A program made the position numbers and the translations under genes. Shown here piece by piece: positions 8,427-18,537 of a stretch of 64,000 bases of DNA. Under the pieces are notes generated by a model. That model saw only the letters and a program-made list of their open reading frames with translations, was not told where the DNA came from and did not search any database. Within the stretch, counting starts at the first letter, position 1. Each line of letters begins with the position of its first letter. Origin of the DNA: Methylobacterium sp. E-065 (GTDB taxonomy: Bacteria; Pseudomonadota; Alphaproteobacteria; Rhizobiales; Beijerinckiaceae); assembly GCF_022829605.1 (NCBI RefSeq), contig NZ_JAKSYD010000106.1:1-64000 (forward strand), read 5' to 3'.

Positions 8427-9200
8427 TCAGCGGTTTTCCTGTCGCGCCGTCAGCCAAGACGCGATCAGAACCGCCGCGCTCACAAGGCCAACGAGCATCG
8501 TCGAGGCCGCGTTGATCTCCGGGTTCACGCCGAGCCGGACGCGGCTGTAGAGGCGCATCGGCAGCGTCGTCGAACCTGGACCCGAGACGAAGCTCGCGAT
8601 GACTAGATCGTCGAGCGACAGGGTGAAGGCGAGGAGCGCTCCGGCCGCCAGGGCCGGTGCGAGCAGCGGCAGGGTGATGGTCATCAGCACACGCATCGGC
8701 CCAGCGCCGAGGTCGGCGGCGGCCTCCTCCAGCGATCGGTCGAGGCCGCGCAACCGCGCCGCCACCACCACGGCCACGAACCCGGTGCAGAAGGTGGCGT
8801 GCGCGATCACGATGGTGAGCAGGCTGCGGTCGAGCCCGATGCCGATGTACATAAGCAGGAGCGACAGGCCGATCATCACCTCCGGCATCACGATCGGACC
8901 GAGGACGAGGCCGGTGAAGAGAGCCCTGCCCCGGAAACGGCGCTGCCTTTCCAGCACCAGCGCGGCCAGCGTTCCGAGCAGCGTCGCGATCAAGCTCGCC
9001 AGAAGCGCGACCTTCAGCGAGACCCAGGCCGAGGCGAGCAGCGGCGCGTCGGACAGCAGTTCAGCGTACCAGCGGGTCGAGAATCCGCCCCACACGGTGA
9101 CCAGCGGCGAGGCGTTGAATGAATAGCCAATCAACACCAGGATCGGCGCGTAGAGGAAGATGAGCCCGGCCACCAAGGCGGTGCGCGTCACCCAGGTCAC
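8427..9200 (-). CDS. potI: Polyamine-type ABC transporter permease (PotI/YdcV-like)
   Basis: 257 aa from a GTG at 9200 whose GTGA overlaps the potH stop. It has about six hydrophobic segments, starting with LVAGLIFLYAPILVLIGYSF. The coupling-helix EAA loop is EEAAADLGAGPMRVLMTITLP, which I cite in parts: EEAAADLGA and ITLPLLAPAL. The SLDDLVIASFVSGPG segment is characteristic of PotC/PotI permeases. It pairs with PotH in the inner membrane to import putrescine/spermidine or a related cation. Substrate is inferred from family only. Confidence 0.85.
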   Translation of the reverse strand: MTWVTRTALVAGLIFLYAPILVLIGYSFNASPLVTVWGGFSTRWYAELLSDAPLLASAWVSLKVALLASLIATLLGTLAALVLERQRRFRGRALFTGLVLGPIVMPEVMIGLSLLLMYIGIGLDRSLLTIVIAHATFCTGFVAVVVAARLRGLDRSLEEAAADLGAGPMRVLMTITLPLLAPALAAGALLAFTLSLDDLVIASFVSGPGSTTLPMRLYSRVRLGVNPEINAASTMLVGLVSAAVLIASWLTARQENR

Positions 9201-10105
9201 GGACCCTCCTCGCCTGCCTGCAGGCTGTCGCGAAAAAGCACGACCGGGACGATCAAGATGGCGAGGATCAGGACGGCGACCGCGGAGGCCAGCGGCCAAT
9301 CCCGATTCGAAAAGAACTCGGTCCACAGCACACGGCCGAGCATCAGGGTCTCCGAACTGCCGAGCAGATCCGGGATGATGAACTCGCCCACCATGGGGAT
9401 GAAGCACAGGCCGGCACCGGCCACGATACCCGGCAGGCTGAGTGGCAGCGTCACGCTCCAGAAGACCCGCGCCGGCGAGGCGCCGAGATCCGCGGCGGCA
9501 TCCCGCAGGGTGGGATCGAGGCGGTTCATCACCGCGTAGAGCGGCAGCACCATAAAGGGCAGATAGGCGTAGACGAGGCCGATGATCACCGCCGCGTCGG
9601 TGTTCAGGATTGTCAGGGGCGTGCCGATCAGTCCGAGCCGGAGCAGGACGAGGTTGAGAAGCCCCTCGGGCTTCAGGATCGCGATCCAGGCGTAGACGCG
9701 GATCAGGAAGCTCGTCCAGAACGGGACGACCACGAGTGCGACCAGCAAGGGCTGCCACCGCGACGGCGCCCGCGCCAACGCGTAGGCCAGCGGCGTGCCG
9801 GTCGCCACGAGGATGGCGCTTGCGAGCGCCGCATAGCCCAGAGAGCCGAGGGCGGCGTCGCGGTAGAACGGGTCGGCGTAGAGGGTGGCATAATTGTCGA
9901 GGTTCAGGGCTTCGAGGAAGCTCGACCAGCCGTCGAGGCCCCCGTGCCAGTCAAGGACTGGTAGGTAGGGCGGTATGGCGGTCGCCGGCTCCGAGAGGCT
10001 GATCTTGAGCGTGATCGCGAAGGGCAGAAAGAAGAAGACGGTCAGCCACAGGAAGGGCGGCAGGCGGAGCAGCCGATCGAACACAGGGCGCCGCAATCCG
10101 CTCAT
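9197..10105 (-). CDS. potH: Polyamine-type ABC transporter permease (PotH-like)
   Basis: 302 aa with six predicted membrane segments. The N-terminal FLWLTVFFFLPFAITLKISL, the central VVPFWTSFLIRVYAWIAIL and the EAA loop DAAADLGASPARVFWSVTLP are typical of PotB/PotH. The VGEFIIPDLLGSSETLMLG stretch is a family hallmark. It overlaps the ATPase gene upstream (four bases) and potI downstream (four bases), so the three proteins are translationally coupled. Confidence 0.87.
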   Translation of the reverse strand: MSGLRRPVFDRLLRLPPFLWLTVFFFLPFAITLKISLSEPATAIPPYLPVLDWHGGLDGWSSFLEALNLDNYATLYADPFYRDAALGSLGYAALASAILVATGTPLAYALARAPSRWQPLLVALVVVPFWTSFLIRVYAWIAILKPEGLLNLVLLRLGLIGTPLTILNTDAAVIIGLVYAYLPFMVLPLYAVMNRLDPTLRDAAADLGASPARVFWSVTLPLSLPGIVAGAGLCFIPMVGEFIIPDLLGSSETLMLGRVLWTEFFSNRDWPLASAVAVLILAILIVPVVLFRDSLQAGEEGP

Positions 10106-11157
10106 GCCGGCAGAATCACCGCCGCCTTGGCTGCGAAGCCGACGCGGGTTTCCGCCCCTGACGGTATAGCTGCGTCGGTCGGGCGCGTACTTGCCCGTAG
10201 GGTCGATCCGTCCGGCAGGCGCAAGGTGGAGCGCAGGCGATCGCCCAGGAAGGTCGTATCCGTGACCGTGACCGGCAAGCCCTCAACACTGAGCACGAGA
10301 TCCTCCGGGCGCACCGCCACCACCACCGCGGCACCCTCGGCCAGCGATGGTGCGACGATCCCCCGGACTGGACCTTGCGCGGTCTCGACGGTCCGGCCCT
10401 CCCCGGGTTCGTGCGGGCCGAGGCGCCCCGGTATCAGATTCACATCGCCCAGGAGGCCTGCGACGTAGCGGTTGGCCGGCCTCCTATAGAGCTCGGTCGG
10501 CGGCCCGATCTGGACCAGTCGTCCGGCCTCCATGACGCCGATCCGATCAGCCAGCATCATCGCCTCTTCGGGATCGTGGGTCACGACCACGAAGGCGGTC
10601 CCGAGACGGCGCTGCACGGCGCGCAACTCGCCTTGCGTTTCCTCGCGCAGGCCCCGATCGAGGGCGCCGAGGGGCTCGTCGAGGAGCAGCAGCTTCGGTT
10701 CTCTCGCGAGCGCCCGAGCCAGGGCAACACGCTGCCGTTGGCCGCCCGAGAGCGTCTCGGGACGGCGTCCGCCGAGGCCTTCGAGGCGCACGAGGCGCAG
10801 AAGATCCGCCACCTGCGCGGCGATGGCGGCCTTACCGATTCCCTTGAGGCCGTAGGCAATATTGTCCGCCACGCTCATATGCGGGAACAGCGCGTAGGAC
10901 TGGAACATCATGTTCACCGGGCGCCGATGCGGTGGCAGCCCGGAGAGATCTTGGTCGCCCAGCTGGATCCGGCCGGCACTCGGCCGCTCGAAACCCGCGA
11001 TGAGGCGCAGGAGGGTGCTCTTGCCGCAGCCGGATGGCCCGAGCAGGCAAAAGAATTCCCCGGGTTTCAGCGCGAGCGTTACGTCATCGACTGCCCGGTA
11101 GGTGCCGAAATTCTTGGTCAGGCCGTCCAGGATCAATCGCGGCGCTGGGCTCGACAA
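10102..11157 (-). CDS. potG: Polyamine-type ABC transporter ATPase (PotG/PotA-like)
   Basis: 351 aa from a TTG at 11157, four bases after the stop of the Crp-type gene, with GAGGA about ten bases upstream. Walker A is GPSGCGKST, the signature LSGGQRQR, Walker B LLLLDEPLGALD, and the H-loop VTHDPEEAM. The C-terminal TOBE region ends IRPEDL-like (VAVRPEDLVLSVEG). It energises the PotHI permeases. No start codon of higher rank fits the family N-terminus as well, so the TTG is preferred but uncertain. The locus has no adjacent PotF-type periplasmic binding protein. Confidence 0.87.
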   Translation of the reverse strand: MSSPAPRLILDGLTKNFGTYRAVDDVTLALKPGEFFCLLGPSGCGKSTLLRLIAGFERPSAGRIQLGDQDLSGLPPHRRPVNMMFQSYALFPHMSVADNIAYGLKGIGKAAIAAQVADLLRLVRLEGLGGRRPETLSGGQRQRVALARALAREPKLLLLDEPLGALDRGLREETQGELRAVQRRLGTAFVVVTHDPEEAMMLADRIGVMEAGRLVQIGPPTELYRRPANRYVAGLLGDVNLIPGRLGPHEPGEGRTVETAQGPVRGIVAPSLAEGAAVVVAVRPEDLVLSVEGLPVTVTDTTFLGDRLRSTLRLPDGSTLRASTRPTDAAIPSGAETRVGFAAKAAVILPA

Positions 11158-11161
11158 GAGA

Positions 11162-11848
11162 TCAGGAATCCTCGCGCAGCGCCTCGGCCACGCGCGCTTC
11201 CAGCAGATCGGGCCTGCGCAGGACGAGCGCGCCGCGGGTCCTGTCGACCAAGCCCTCGGCGGCCATCGCGGTGAATTCCCGGGTGACCTGCTCACGCCGG
11301 CAGCCGATCCGCGCCGCGAGCACATGATGGTAGGGCGGTGGCGAGACGACCCGCTCGCCCGAGGTGCCCGACCGGGGCACCGAAAGGCGCAGCAGTTCGG
11401 CGTAGAGGCGATGCTTCAGGTCGAGCAGCGCGTGTTCCATGAGCCGGGTGTTGAGTTCGCGCACGCGCTTGGCCAGGAGACGGAAGAGACGGTCGGCGAT
11501 GGCCTCCGAAGCGAACACCATCTGCCGGAACACCGAAGCCGGCACCACGCAGACCTCTCCGCGGGTCAGCGCCGTCACGTTGGCGGAACGGCCGATCCCG
11601 TCGATGGCGGCCAACTCGCCGAAGAACGCGCCGCCCCGCATCTCGCCGAGGATCACCTCTTTTCCGGATTGGGTCCGATTGAGGATCCGGACCTCGCCGG
11701 AGGCGATGAAATAGACGTCGGTCGAGATGTCGTCGAAGTCGACCAGCACTTCGTTCTCGTCGAAGCGGCGCCAGTGGCAGCGGGACTCATACGCGCTGAG
11801 CTCGATTCCCGGATCCTTGAAGAAGGGTATCGTCCCCAGCCGCGCCAT
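11162..11848 (-). CDS. Crp/Fnr-family transcriptional regulator
   Basis: 228 aa from ATG 11848. Residues about 20-120 form a cyclic-nucleotide-binding-like beta barrel (VYFIASGEVRILNRTQSG, then GGAFFGELAAIDG). The C-terminal winged helix contains LAARIGCRREQVTREFTAMA and TRGALVLRRPDLLEA. There is no Cys pattern for an Fe-S cluster, so it is closer to Crp than to Fnr. It is the first gene of the leftward cluster with potGHI and may regulate that transporter; the divergent LpxC-like gene lies upstream. Confidence 0.85.
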   Translation of the reverse strand: MARLGTIPFFKDPGIELSAYESRCHWRRFDENEVLVDFDDISTDVYFIASGEVRILNRTQSGKEVILGEMRGGAFFGELAAIDGIGRSANVTALTRGEVCVVPASVFRQMVFASEAIADRLFRLLAKRVRELNTRLMEHALLDLKHRLYAELLRLSVPRSGTSGERVVSPPPYHHVLAARIGCRREQVTREFTAMAAEGLVDRTRGALVLRRPDLLEARVAEALREDS

Positions 11849-12011
11849 CAATCCGGTTCCCTCAACGCCAGTCCGGCCTTCATTCCTGCCCGAACGGGTG
11901 CCGGCCGCAGATCTGGGGACGAAGGCAGCCCGGGCACCGCCGCAACGGCGTTCAGCCCTCGGGCCGAGGTGATCGTGACCGTCACGGGCTGGCCGGTCAA
12001 GCCAACCTCGG

Positions 12012-13010
12012 GTGAACAGGAGTTTATTAGCGTGGATCAGGTTAACTGAGCTACATGCCGAAGCCGCCGCAGCGGGCGGTACCGATGCTCGTGCCTTGTC
12101 GATCACACGTCTCAATCCTGGCGCGACTTCGTCCGCCCCGCACAACCAGGCGACCCGGTTTCAAGCCACACTGGCGCTACCGTTCGAGCGATCCGGGCGG
12201 AGCCTCCATTCCGGTCGACACGCCACGGTCCGGGTTTGTCCGGCTCCGGCAGGTCACGGCATCGTCTTCCGTCGCCGGCTGAACGATGGCCGCGCCATCG
12301 ACGTGCCGGCCCTCTGGCAGTACCGCGAATCGCAGCCCCTGTCCTCGGCCCTCCGGCGCGAGGGGATTCTTGTCCGGACGATCGAGCACCTCCTGGCGTC
12401 GCTGAGTGCCCTCCAGATCGACAATGCGCTGGTTGAGATCGACGCCGACGAGTTGCCGATCTTCGACGGCAGCGCCACGCCTTGGTGCGAAGCGATCCGT
12501 GCGGCGGGGCGAAGAGAGCAGCCACAGGGCTGCCGTCCCATTCGGGTGCTGCGCGCCGTGTCGGTCAGGAATGGGCGGCGGCATATCCGGATCGAACCCG
12601 GTACCGGCCTCCACGTCACGGGACATATCGAGCTGGCGCATATCGGGCCCCTCGACTGGTCCGGCGCGATCACGCCTGAGACGTTCGAGCGGGAGATCGT
12701 ACCGTCGCGGAGTTTCGGTCGATATGTGCGCGCCATGGCTGGGCGGGCCTTCGGCTACGTCACGGGCCGGGATTTCCTGCAGGGCGTTTCGACCGGCTCC
12801 GCCGCGCTCCTGATACGCGATCGGGTGCTCGGCGGCTTACGCGTCCCGGACGAACCCGTGCGCCATCGCGTGCTCGACCTCGTCGGCGACCTCGCTCTGA
12901 CCGGCCATTGGGTCGAGGGAAAGGTCACCGCCTTCCACACCGGGCATGAGCTGAATCACGCCCTCGTGGCGGCGCTGATGCGGGACCGGGCAGCCTGGGA
13001 GCTGGCCTGA
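12012..13010 (+). CDS. LpxC-like UDP-3-O-acyl-N-acetylglucosamine deacetylase
   Basis: The frame gives 332 aa, and the LpxC-like part starts near residue 45. Family motifs are all present: SLHSGRHATVRVCPAP near the start, the zinc/catalytic pair in TIEHLLASLSALQIDNALVE, IFDGSATPWCEAI, IVPSRSFGRY, the second zinc site HRVLDLVGDLALTGH, and the catalytic-base region FHTGHELNHALVAAL. LpxC removes acetate in the committed step of lipid A synthesis. It stands alone, outside a cell-division cluster, so it may be a paralogue. The start is uncertain: the first 40 residues do not align with LpxC, and a later TTG may be used. Confidence 0.8.
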   Translation: MNRSLLAWIRLTELHAEAAAAGGTDARALSITRLNPGATSSAPHNQATRFQATLALPFERSGRSLHSGRHATVRVCPAPAGHGIVFRRRLNDGRAIDVPALWQYRESQPLSSALRREGILVRTIEHLLASLSALQIDNALVEIDADELPIFDGSATPWCEAIRAAGRREQPQGCRPIRVLRAVSVRNGRRHIRIEPGTGLHVTGHIELAHIGPLDWSGAITPETFEREIVPSRSFGRYVRAMAGRAFGYVTGRDFLQGVSTGSAALLIRDRVLGGLRVPDEPVRHRVLDLVGDLALTGHWVEGKVTAFHTGHELNHALVAALMRDRAAWELA

Positions 13011-13037
13011 GGCCGCGCGCTGTCGTGCCTTCGGCGG

Positions 13038-14105
13038 TCAGGCCGAGGCGCGCTGCGGCACGTCGCATGCGCTGGCGACGGCCGCGAAGGCGCGCACGAG
13101 GTCGCCGTCGAGCTTCGCCCCCATGGACTTGAGGATCGCATAGGCCTCCCGGGCCGGTTTCGGAGCCTTATAGGGCCGCGCCTCGATCAGCGCCGCGAAG
13201 ATGTCGGCGATCGTGATCAGACGCACGAGGTCCGGGATCTCCTCGCCGCGCAGGCCATCCGGGTAACCCGAACCGTCGAGGTACTCGTGATGCGAGCGGA
13301 CGACCGCCAGGGTCAGGGGATCGTAATGCCCGTTCACCAGCATCGCGTGGCCGATGGCGGGGTGGCGATCCATTTCCCGCCGCTCCTCCGGCGTCAGCGG
13401 CGCCGGCTTGTTCAGGATGGCGCGCGGGATCTTTGCCTTACCGATGTCGTGGAGCAGCGCGCCTTTGACCAGATGGCGCGAATCGGATTCGTTGAGGCCC
13501 AGCGTCCGCGCGAATTCCGCAGCCAGTCCGGCCACACTCAGGCAATGCCGATGCGTGTTGTCGTCGAAGCTCGCGACCACCGCGAGCCAGTCCCGGATCT
13601 TGGTCTCGCGGATTGCCTGATTGACCAGAGCGGCGCCGGATTCGACCGTCGCCGCGCTCGGCGGTCCGTCGGCGCGGAAGATGCTGGCGAAGACCTCCCG
13701 GGCTGCCGCGGCCTGATCAATCAGATCGCTACGCTTCGGCGTTTGCGCCGCGCCGCCAAGCGTAAGGCCGGCGACGGTGTTCAGCAGCAGGGCATGCGCC
13801 GCGGAGGCCGGCAGAACCCGGGTGGCACCCAAAGCGGTAGCCTGGATCTCGCCGCGACCGAGATTGCCGTGGATAAGCGCCAGGAACGGCGCATCGGGGC
13901 TGCGCGCGACCGCGAGGGCTTGGCGCAGGCGACGAACGGACTCGGAGGTCAGCGCGCTGACGTCGCTGATGATCAGACCCGATCCCGCAGGCGGTGCGTC
14001 ATCGCCGTACAGGTCATGCAGCGAAACGCCCGCATCGGCGCCGAGATTGCGCGCCAGTCGTTCGCCGCGGCCCAAATCGTCGGTCAGGATCAGAGTCCGA
14101 CGCAA
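13038..14105 (-). CDS. HD-GYP domain protein with degenerate receiver-like N-terminus
   Basis: 355 aa from a TTG at 14105 with AAGGA eight bases upstream. Residues 1-120 look like a receiver domain without the full acidic pocket (LILTDDLGRGERLARNLG; ISDVSALTSE). Residues about 160-345 form the HD-GYP domain: HCLSVAGLAAEFARTLG, the metal pair LLHDIGKAKIPRAIL, and the defining HHEYLDGSGYPDGLRGEEIP. HD-GYP proteins typically hydrolyse cyclic di-GMP. All expected metal-binding residues seem to be present, so activity is plausible. It is convergent with the LpxC-like gene. Confidence 0.88.
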   Translation of the reverse strand: MRRTLILTDDLGRGERLARNLGADAGVSLHDLYGDDAPPAGSGLIISDVSALTSESVRRLRQALAVARSPDAPFLALIHGNLGRGEIQATALGATRVLPASAAHALLLNTVAGLTLGGAAQTPKRSDLIDQAAAAREVFASIFRADGPPSAATVESGAALVNQAIRETKIRDWLAVVASFDDNTHRHCLSVAGLAAEFARTLGLNESDSRHLVKGALLHDIGKAKIPRAILNKPAPLTPEERREMDRHPAIGHAMLVNGHYDPLTLAVVRSHHEYLDGSGYPDGLRGEEIPDLVRLITIADIFAALIEARPYKAPKPAREAYAILKSMGAKLDGDLVRAFAAVASACDVPQRASA

Positions 14106-14408
14106 GACTTGATTCCTTTCAATCCCGGGCCAAGCCCGAATCGGTCAGATCAGGGCAGGACCAACCAAAGCATGCGATGGCGCTGCGGTCTGCTGCTATG
14201 TCCGACACCATACCTGCGACAGGCTCTGAATTGTAAAACCGGCTCAATGAAAGACCTTGCTTCGGGAATGATGCGATTCCGTTAAAGGGCTGCCCCGCGA
14301 ACCAGCTTTCAGCGATCGGGTCATTTTCCAGACCGTCTGCGGCGCGGCGCCCGGATCGGCTGGTGGCGGGAGCTTGCCTCTCCGCCTCCGGACAGCCAGA
14401 ACGCCGCC
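14106..14408. other. Divergent intergenic region, no gene seen
   Basis: These 303 bases separate the start of the HD-GYP gene (leftward) from the start of the ABC-F gene (rightward), so promoters for both should lie here. The central part, about 14215-14290, is relatively AT-rich. I see no coding frame with a ribosome-binding site and no strong inverted repeat. Confidence 0.5.
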
Positions 14409-16274
14409 ATGCTGCGCGTCAACGACCTCACATACCGCTTCGGCGACCGCCTGATCCTCGATTCCGCGAGCTTCACGATCCCGGAGGGCGCGCGCGTCGG
14501 CCTCGTCGGGCGCAATGGCGCTGGCAAGACCACGCTGTTCAAGGCAATCTTGGGCGAGCTGCCGGTGGACGCGAAGTCGGTCTCGTTACCCAGGGGCATG
14601 CGGATCGGTGCGGTCGCCCAGGAGGCCCCAGCCGGCCCGGAGACGTTGCACGCAGTGGTGCTCGCCGCCGACACTGAGCGCGCCCGGCTGATGGCAGAGG
14701 CCGAAACGGCCGATGGTCTCCGCCGCGCCGAGATCGAGACGCGGCTCGTCGATATCGGCGCCCACTCGGCGCCGGCCCGCGCCGCCGCGATCCTGCATGG
14801 CCTCGGGTTCGATGCCGCCGCGCAGGCCCGGCCCTGCTCGGATTTCTCGGGCGGCTGGCGGATGCGGGTGGCGCTGGCCGCCGTGCTGTTCTCCGAGCCG
14901 GACCTGCTCCTCCTCGACGAGCCGACCAACTACCTCGATATCGAGGGCACGCTGTGGCTCTACGACTACCTCGAGCGCTACCCGCGCACCGCAATCATCA
15001 TCAGCCACGACAGGGATCTGCTCGACACCAGCGTCGACCACATCCTGCATCTCGACCGGGGTAAACTGACGATCTACCGCGGCGGCTATACGAGCTTCGC
15101 CAAGCAGCTCTCCGAGAAGCGCGTGCTCCAGGCCAAGGCGAAGGCCAAGCAGGATGTCGAGCGGGCGCATCTGCAGAGCTTCATCGACCGGTTCAAGGCC
15201 AAAGCCACGAAGGCGCGCCAAGCGCAGTCGCGGATGAAGCGCCTCGCCAAGATGGAGCCGATCGCGGCTCTGCTCGACGACGACGTCCCGGTGATCCACC
15301 TGCCGAGCCCCGAGAAGCCGCTGTCGCCGCCGATCGTTGCGATGGAGCGGGTGAAGGCTGGCTACGGCGACCGGATCGTGCTGACGGGCCTCGATCTCAG
15401 CCTCGCCCCGGACGACCGGGTTGCGCTGCTCGGTGCCAACGGCAACGGCAAATCGACATTCTGCAAGCTGATCGGTGGACGTCTCGGGCCGGTCGCCGGC
15501 GAGGTGAAGCGCTCCTCCAAGATGGAGGTCGCCTACTTCGCCCAGCACCAGCTCGACGAGCTGCGCCCCTCCGAGAGCGCCTATGCGCATGTCCGGACCC
15601 TGATGCCCGACGTACCCGAGGCGAAGGTTCGCTCCGCCACCGCCCGGCTCGGCTTCGGCGCCAACAAAGCCGACACGCCGGTCGAGAAGCTTTCGGGTGG
15701 CGAGAAGGCGCGGCTGCTGATGGGGTTGGCGGCCTTCCACGGACCGCATCTGCTGATCCTCGACGAGCCCACCAATCACCTCGATATCGAGAGCCGGCAG
15801 GCGCTGGTGGAGGCCATCAACGACTACGAGGGGGCCGTCATCCTGGTCTCGCACGACCGCTTCCTCGTGGAGGCCTGCGCCGACCGGCTGTGGCTGGTGG
15901 CCGACGGCACCGTGAAGACCTTCGATGGCGACATGGATGATTACCGCCGCCTCGTTCTGGCCGGTCCGGACCGGGACGACGAGCGGGAGGCGGAGCCCGC
16001 CGGCGGTCAGAAGGCCGAAGCGCGCCGGGCGGGGGTCGAGCGCCGCGCCGCACTGGCACCGCTGCGCAAGCGACTCGAGGCCATCGAGGCGCGCATGGCG
16101 AAGTTGACCGCCGCCATTCAGAAGATCGATGCGGCCCTGGAGGATGGTTCCGCCTTCCGGGAGAATGCCGCGAAGGCCGGCGAGATCGCCAAGATGCGCG
16201 CGGACGCGGCCAGCGCACTGGCCGCCGCCGAGGAGGAATGGCTGGTGGTCAGCAGCGAGATCGAGGCGGCGTGA
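14409..16274 (+). CDS. ABC-F family ATPase
   Basis: 621 aa with two tandem ABC domains and no membrane segment. Domain 1 has Walker A GRNGAGKTT, signature FSGGWRMR and Walker B LLLLDEPTNYLDIE. Domain 2 has GANGNGKST, LSGGEKARLL and LLILDEPTNHLDIE. The linker (about residues 235-305) is basic and helical (KAKAKQDVERAHLQSFIDRF, FKAKATKARQAQSRMK), and the C-terminal 90 residues are a charged coiled-coil-like tail. Layout is closest to YheS/Uup-type ABC-F proteins, which act on ribosomes or nucleic acids rather than in transport. It is convergent with dgdA, seven bases apart. Confidence 0.92.
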   Translation: MLRVNDLTYRFGDRLILDSASFTIPEGARVGLVGRNGAGKTTLFKAILGELPVDAKSVSLPRGMRIGAVAQEAPAGPETLHAVVLAADTERARLMAEAETADGLRRAEIETRLVDIGAHSAPARAAAILHGLGFDAAAQARPCSDFSGGWRMRVALAAVLFSEPDLLLLDEPTNYLDIEGTLWLYDYLERYPRTAIIISHDRDLLDTSVDHILHLDRGKLTIYRGGYTSFAKQLSEKRVLQAKAKAKQDVERAHLQSFIDRFKAKATKARQAQSRMKRLAKMEPIAALLDDDVPVIHLPSPEKPLSPPIVAMERVKAGYGDRIVLTGLDLSLAPDDRVALLGANGNGKSTFCKLIGGRLGPVAGEVKRSSKMEVAYFAQHQLDELRPSESAYAHVRTLMPDVPEAKVRSATARLGFGANKADTPVEKLSGGEKARLLMGLAAFHGPHLLILDEPTNHLDIESRQALVEAINDYEGAVILVSHDRFLVEACADRLWLVADGTVKTFDGDMDDYRRLVLAGPDRDDEREAEPAGGQKAEARRAGVERRAALAPLRKRLEAIEARMAKLTAAIQKIDAALEDGSAFRENAAKAGEIAKMRADAASALAAAEEEWLVVSSEIEAA

Positions 16275-16281
16275 GCGCTGG

Positions 16282-17610
<1,329 letters not shown>

Positions 17611-17671
17611 TTAGGGGAGTCGTGGATTGCCGGGCAGCTTCTAATTTTGACGGGAGCATTCAGCGGCGCTG

Positions 17672-18526
17672 ATGGTACGCAGCCTCGACATGGACCTCCT
17701 TCGCAGCTTCGCCAGCGTGGCCAAGACGGGCGCGCTCAGCCGAGCGGCGAGCCAAATCGGCCGGAGCCAGGCCGCGCTCAGCATGCAGATGAAGCGGCTG
17801 GAGGATCTCGTCGGTCACTCGCTTCTGACGCGGACCGGCCGCGGCGTCGTGCCGACCGTGCAGGGCGAGCGCTTTCTGATCCACGCCCGTCGCATCCTGT
17901 CCTCGCATAACGGGGCCCTGGCCGAATTCTCCAACGGGAGCTTGAGCGGGACTCTGCGCTTCGGCTGCCCAGACGATTACGCGCAGGCCTTCCTGTCGAC
18001 CCTGCTGCGCGGCTTCGCACAACACCACCCGGCGGCGGCGATCGAGGTGATCTGCGGATCGACGCCCCGGCTCCAGGCGCAGTTCGATCGCGGCGGCCTC
18101 GACCTCGCCCTCGTGTCGGTCCCGCTCGCAGCCGACCGAGCAATCCTGAGACGAGAGGACCTCGTCTGGGTGGTGCCGCGCGACCAATCAGGTCTCTGGA
18201 CCGATCCCATCCCGTTGGCACTGGGCGATCTCGATACCCTCGACCACCGGGCCGCCGTCGCCGCTCTCGACCGCGCCGGACGCTGCTACCGCATCGCCTA
18301 CGCGAGCGGCAGCCTTTCCGGACTTCTAGCCGTGGTACGCTCCGGCCAAGCTGTCGCGGTCCTGACTCGTTCCGCCGTCGCGGCCGATTTGCGAATCCTG
18401 ACAGCCGCCAGCGGTTTACCGCCGCTCACGCGGATCGGCATAACGATCCGGATCGAGGAGCGTCATGCCTCGCCGCTGGCCCGCGCGTTCGCCCGACACG
18501 TCCGAGAAATCCTTCCGGCACTTTGA
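17672..18526 (+). CDS. dgdR: LysR-family regulator, likely DgdR
   Basis: 284 aa. The helix-turn-helix is at about residues 8-66 (LLRSFASVAKTGALSRAASQ, RSQAALSMQMKRLEDLVGHSLL), followed by a LysR substrate-binding domain with GTLRFGCPDDYAQAFL. ATG 17672 and ATG 17690 are both possible. It lies 88 bases from and divergent to dgdA; in B. cepacia a LysR-type DgdR represses dgdA in the absence of dialkylglycines. Assignment to DgdR rests mainly on that context. Confidence 0.85.
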   Translation: MVRSLDMDLLRSFASVAKTGALSRAASQIGRSQAALSMQMKRLEDLVGHSLLTRTGRGVVPTVQGERFLIHARRILSSHNGALAEFSNGSLSGTLRFGCPDDYAQAFLSTLLRGFAQHHPAAAIEVICGSTPRLQAQFDRGGLDLALVSVPLAADRAILRREDLVWVVPRDQSGLWTDPIPLALGDLDTLDHRAAVAALDRAGRCYRIAYASGSLSGLLAVVRSGQAVAVLTRSAVAADLRILTAASGLPPLTRIGITIRIEERHASPLARAFARHVREILPAL

Positions 18527-18537
18527 GGCCGCGTCGA

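Noticed and set aside
8316..8606. Possible small membrane protein starting MSIALIIVAVGV
   Set aside because: Only the first 20 residues look meaningful; there is no good ribosome-binding site and the rest lies antisense to potI.
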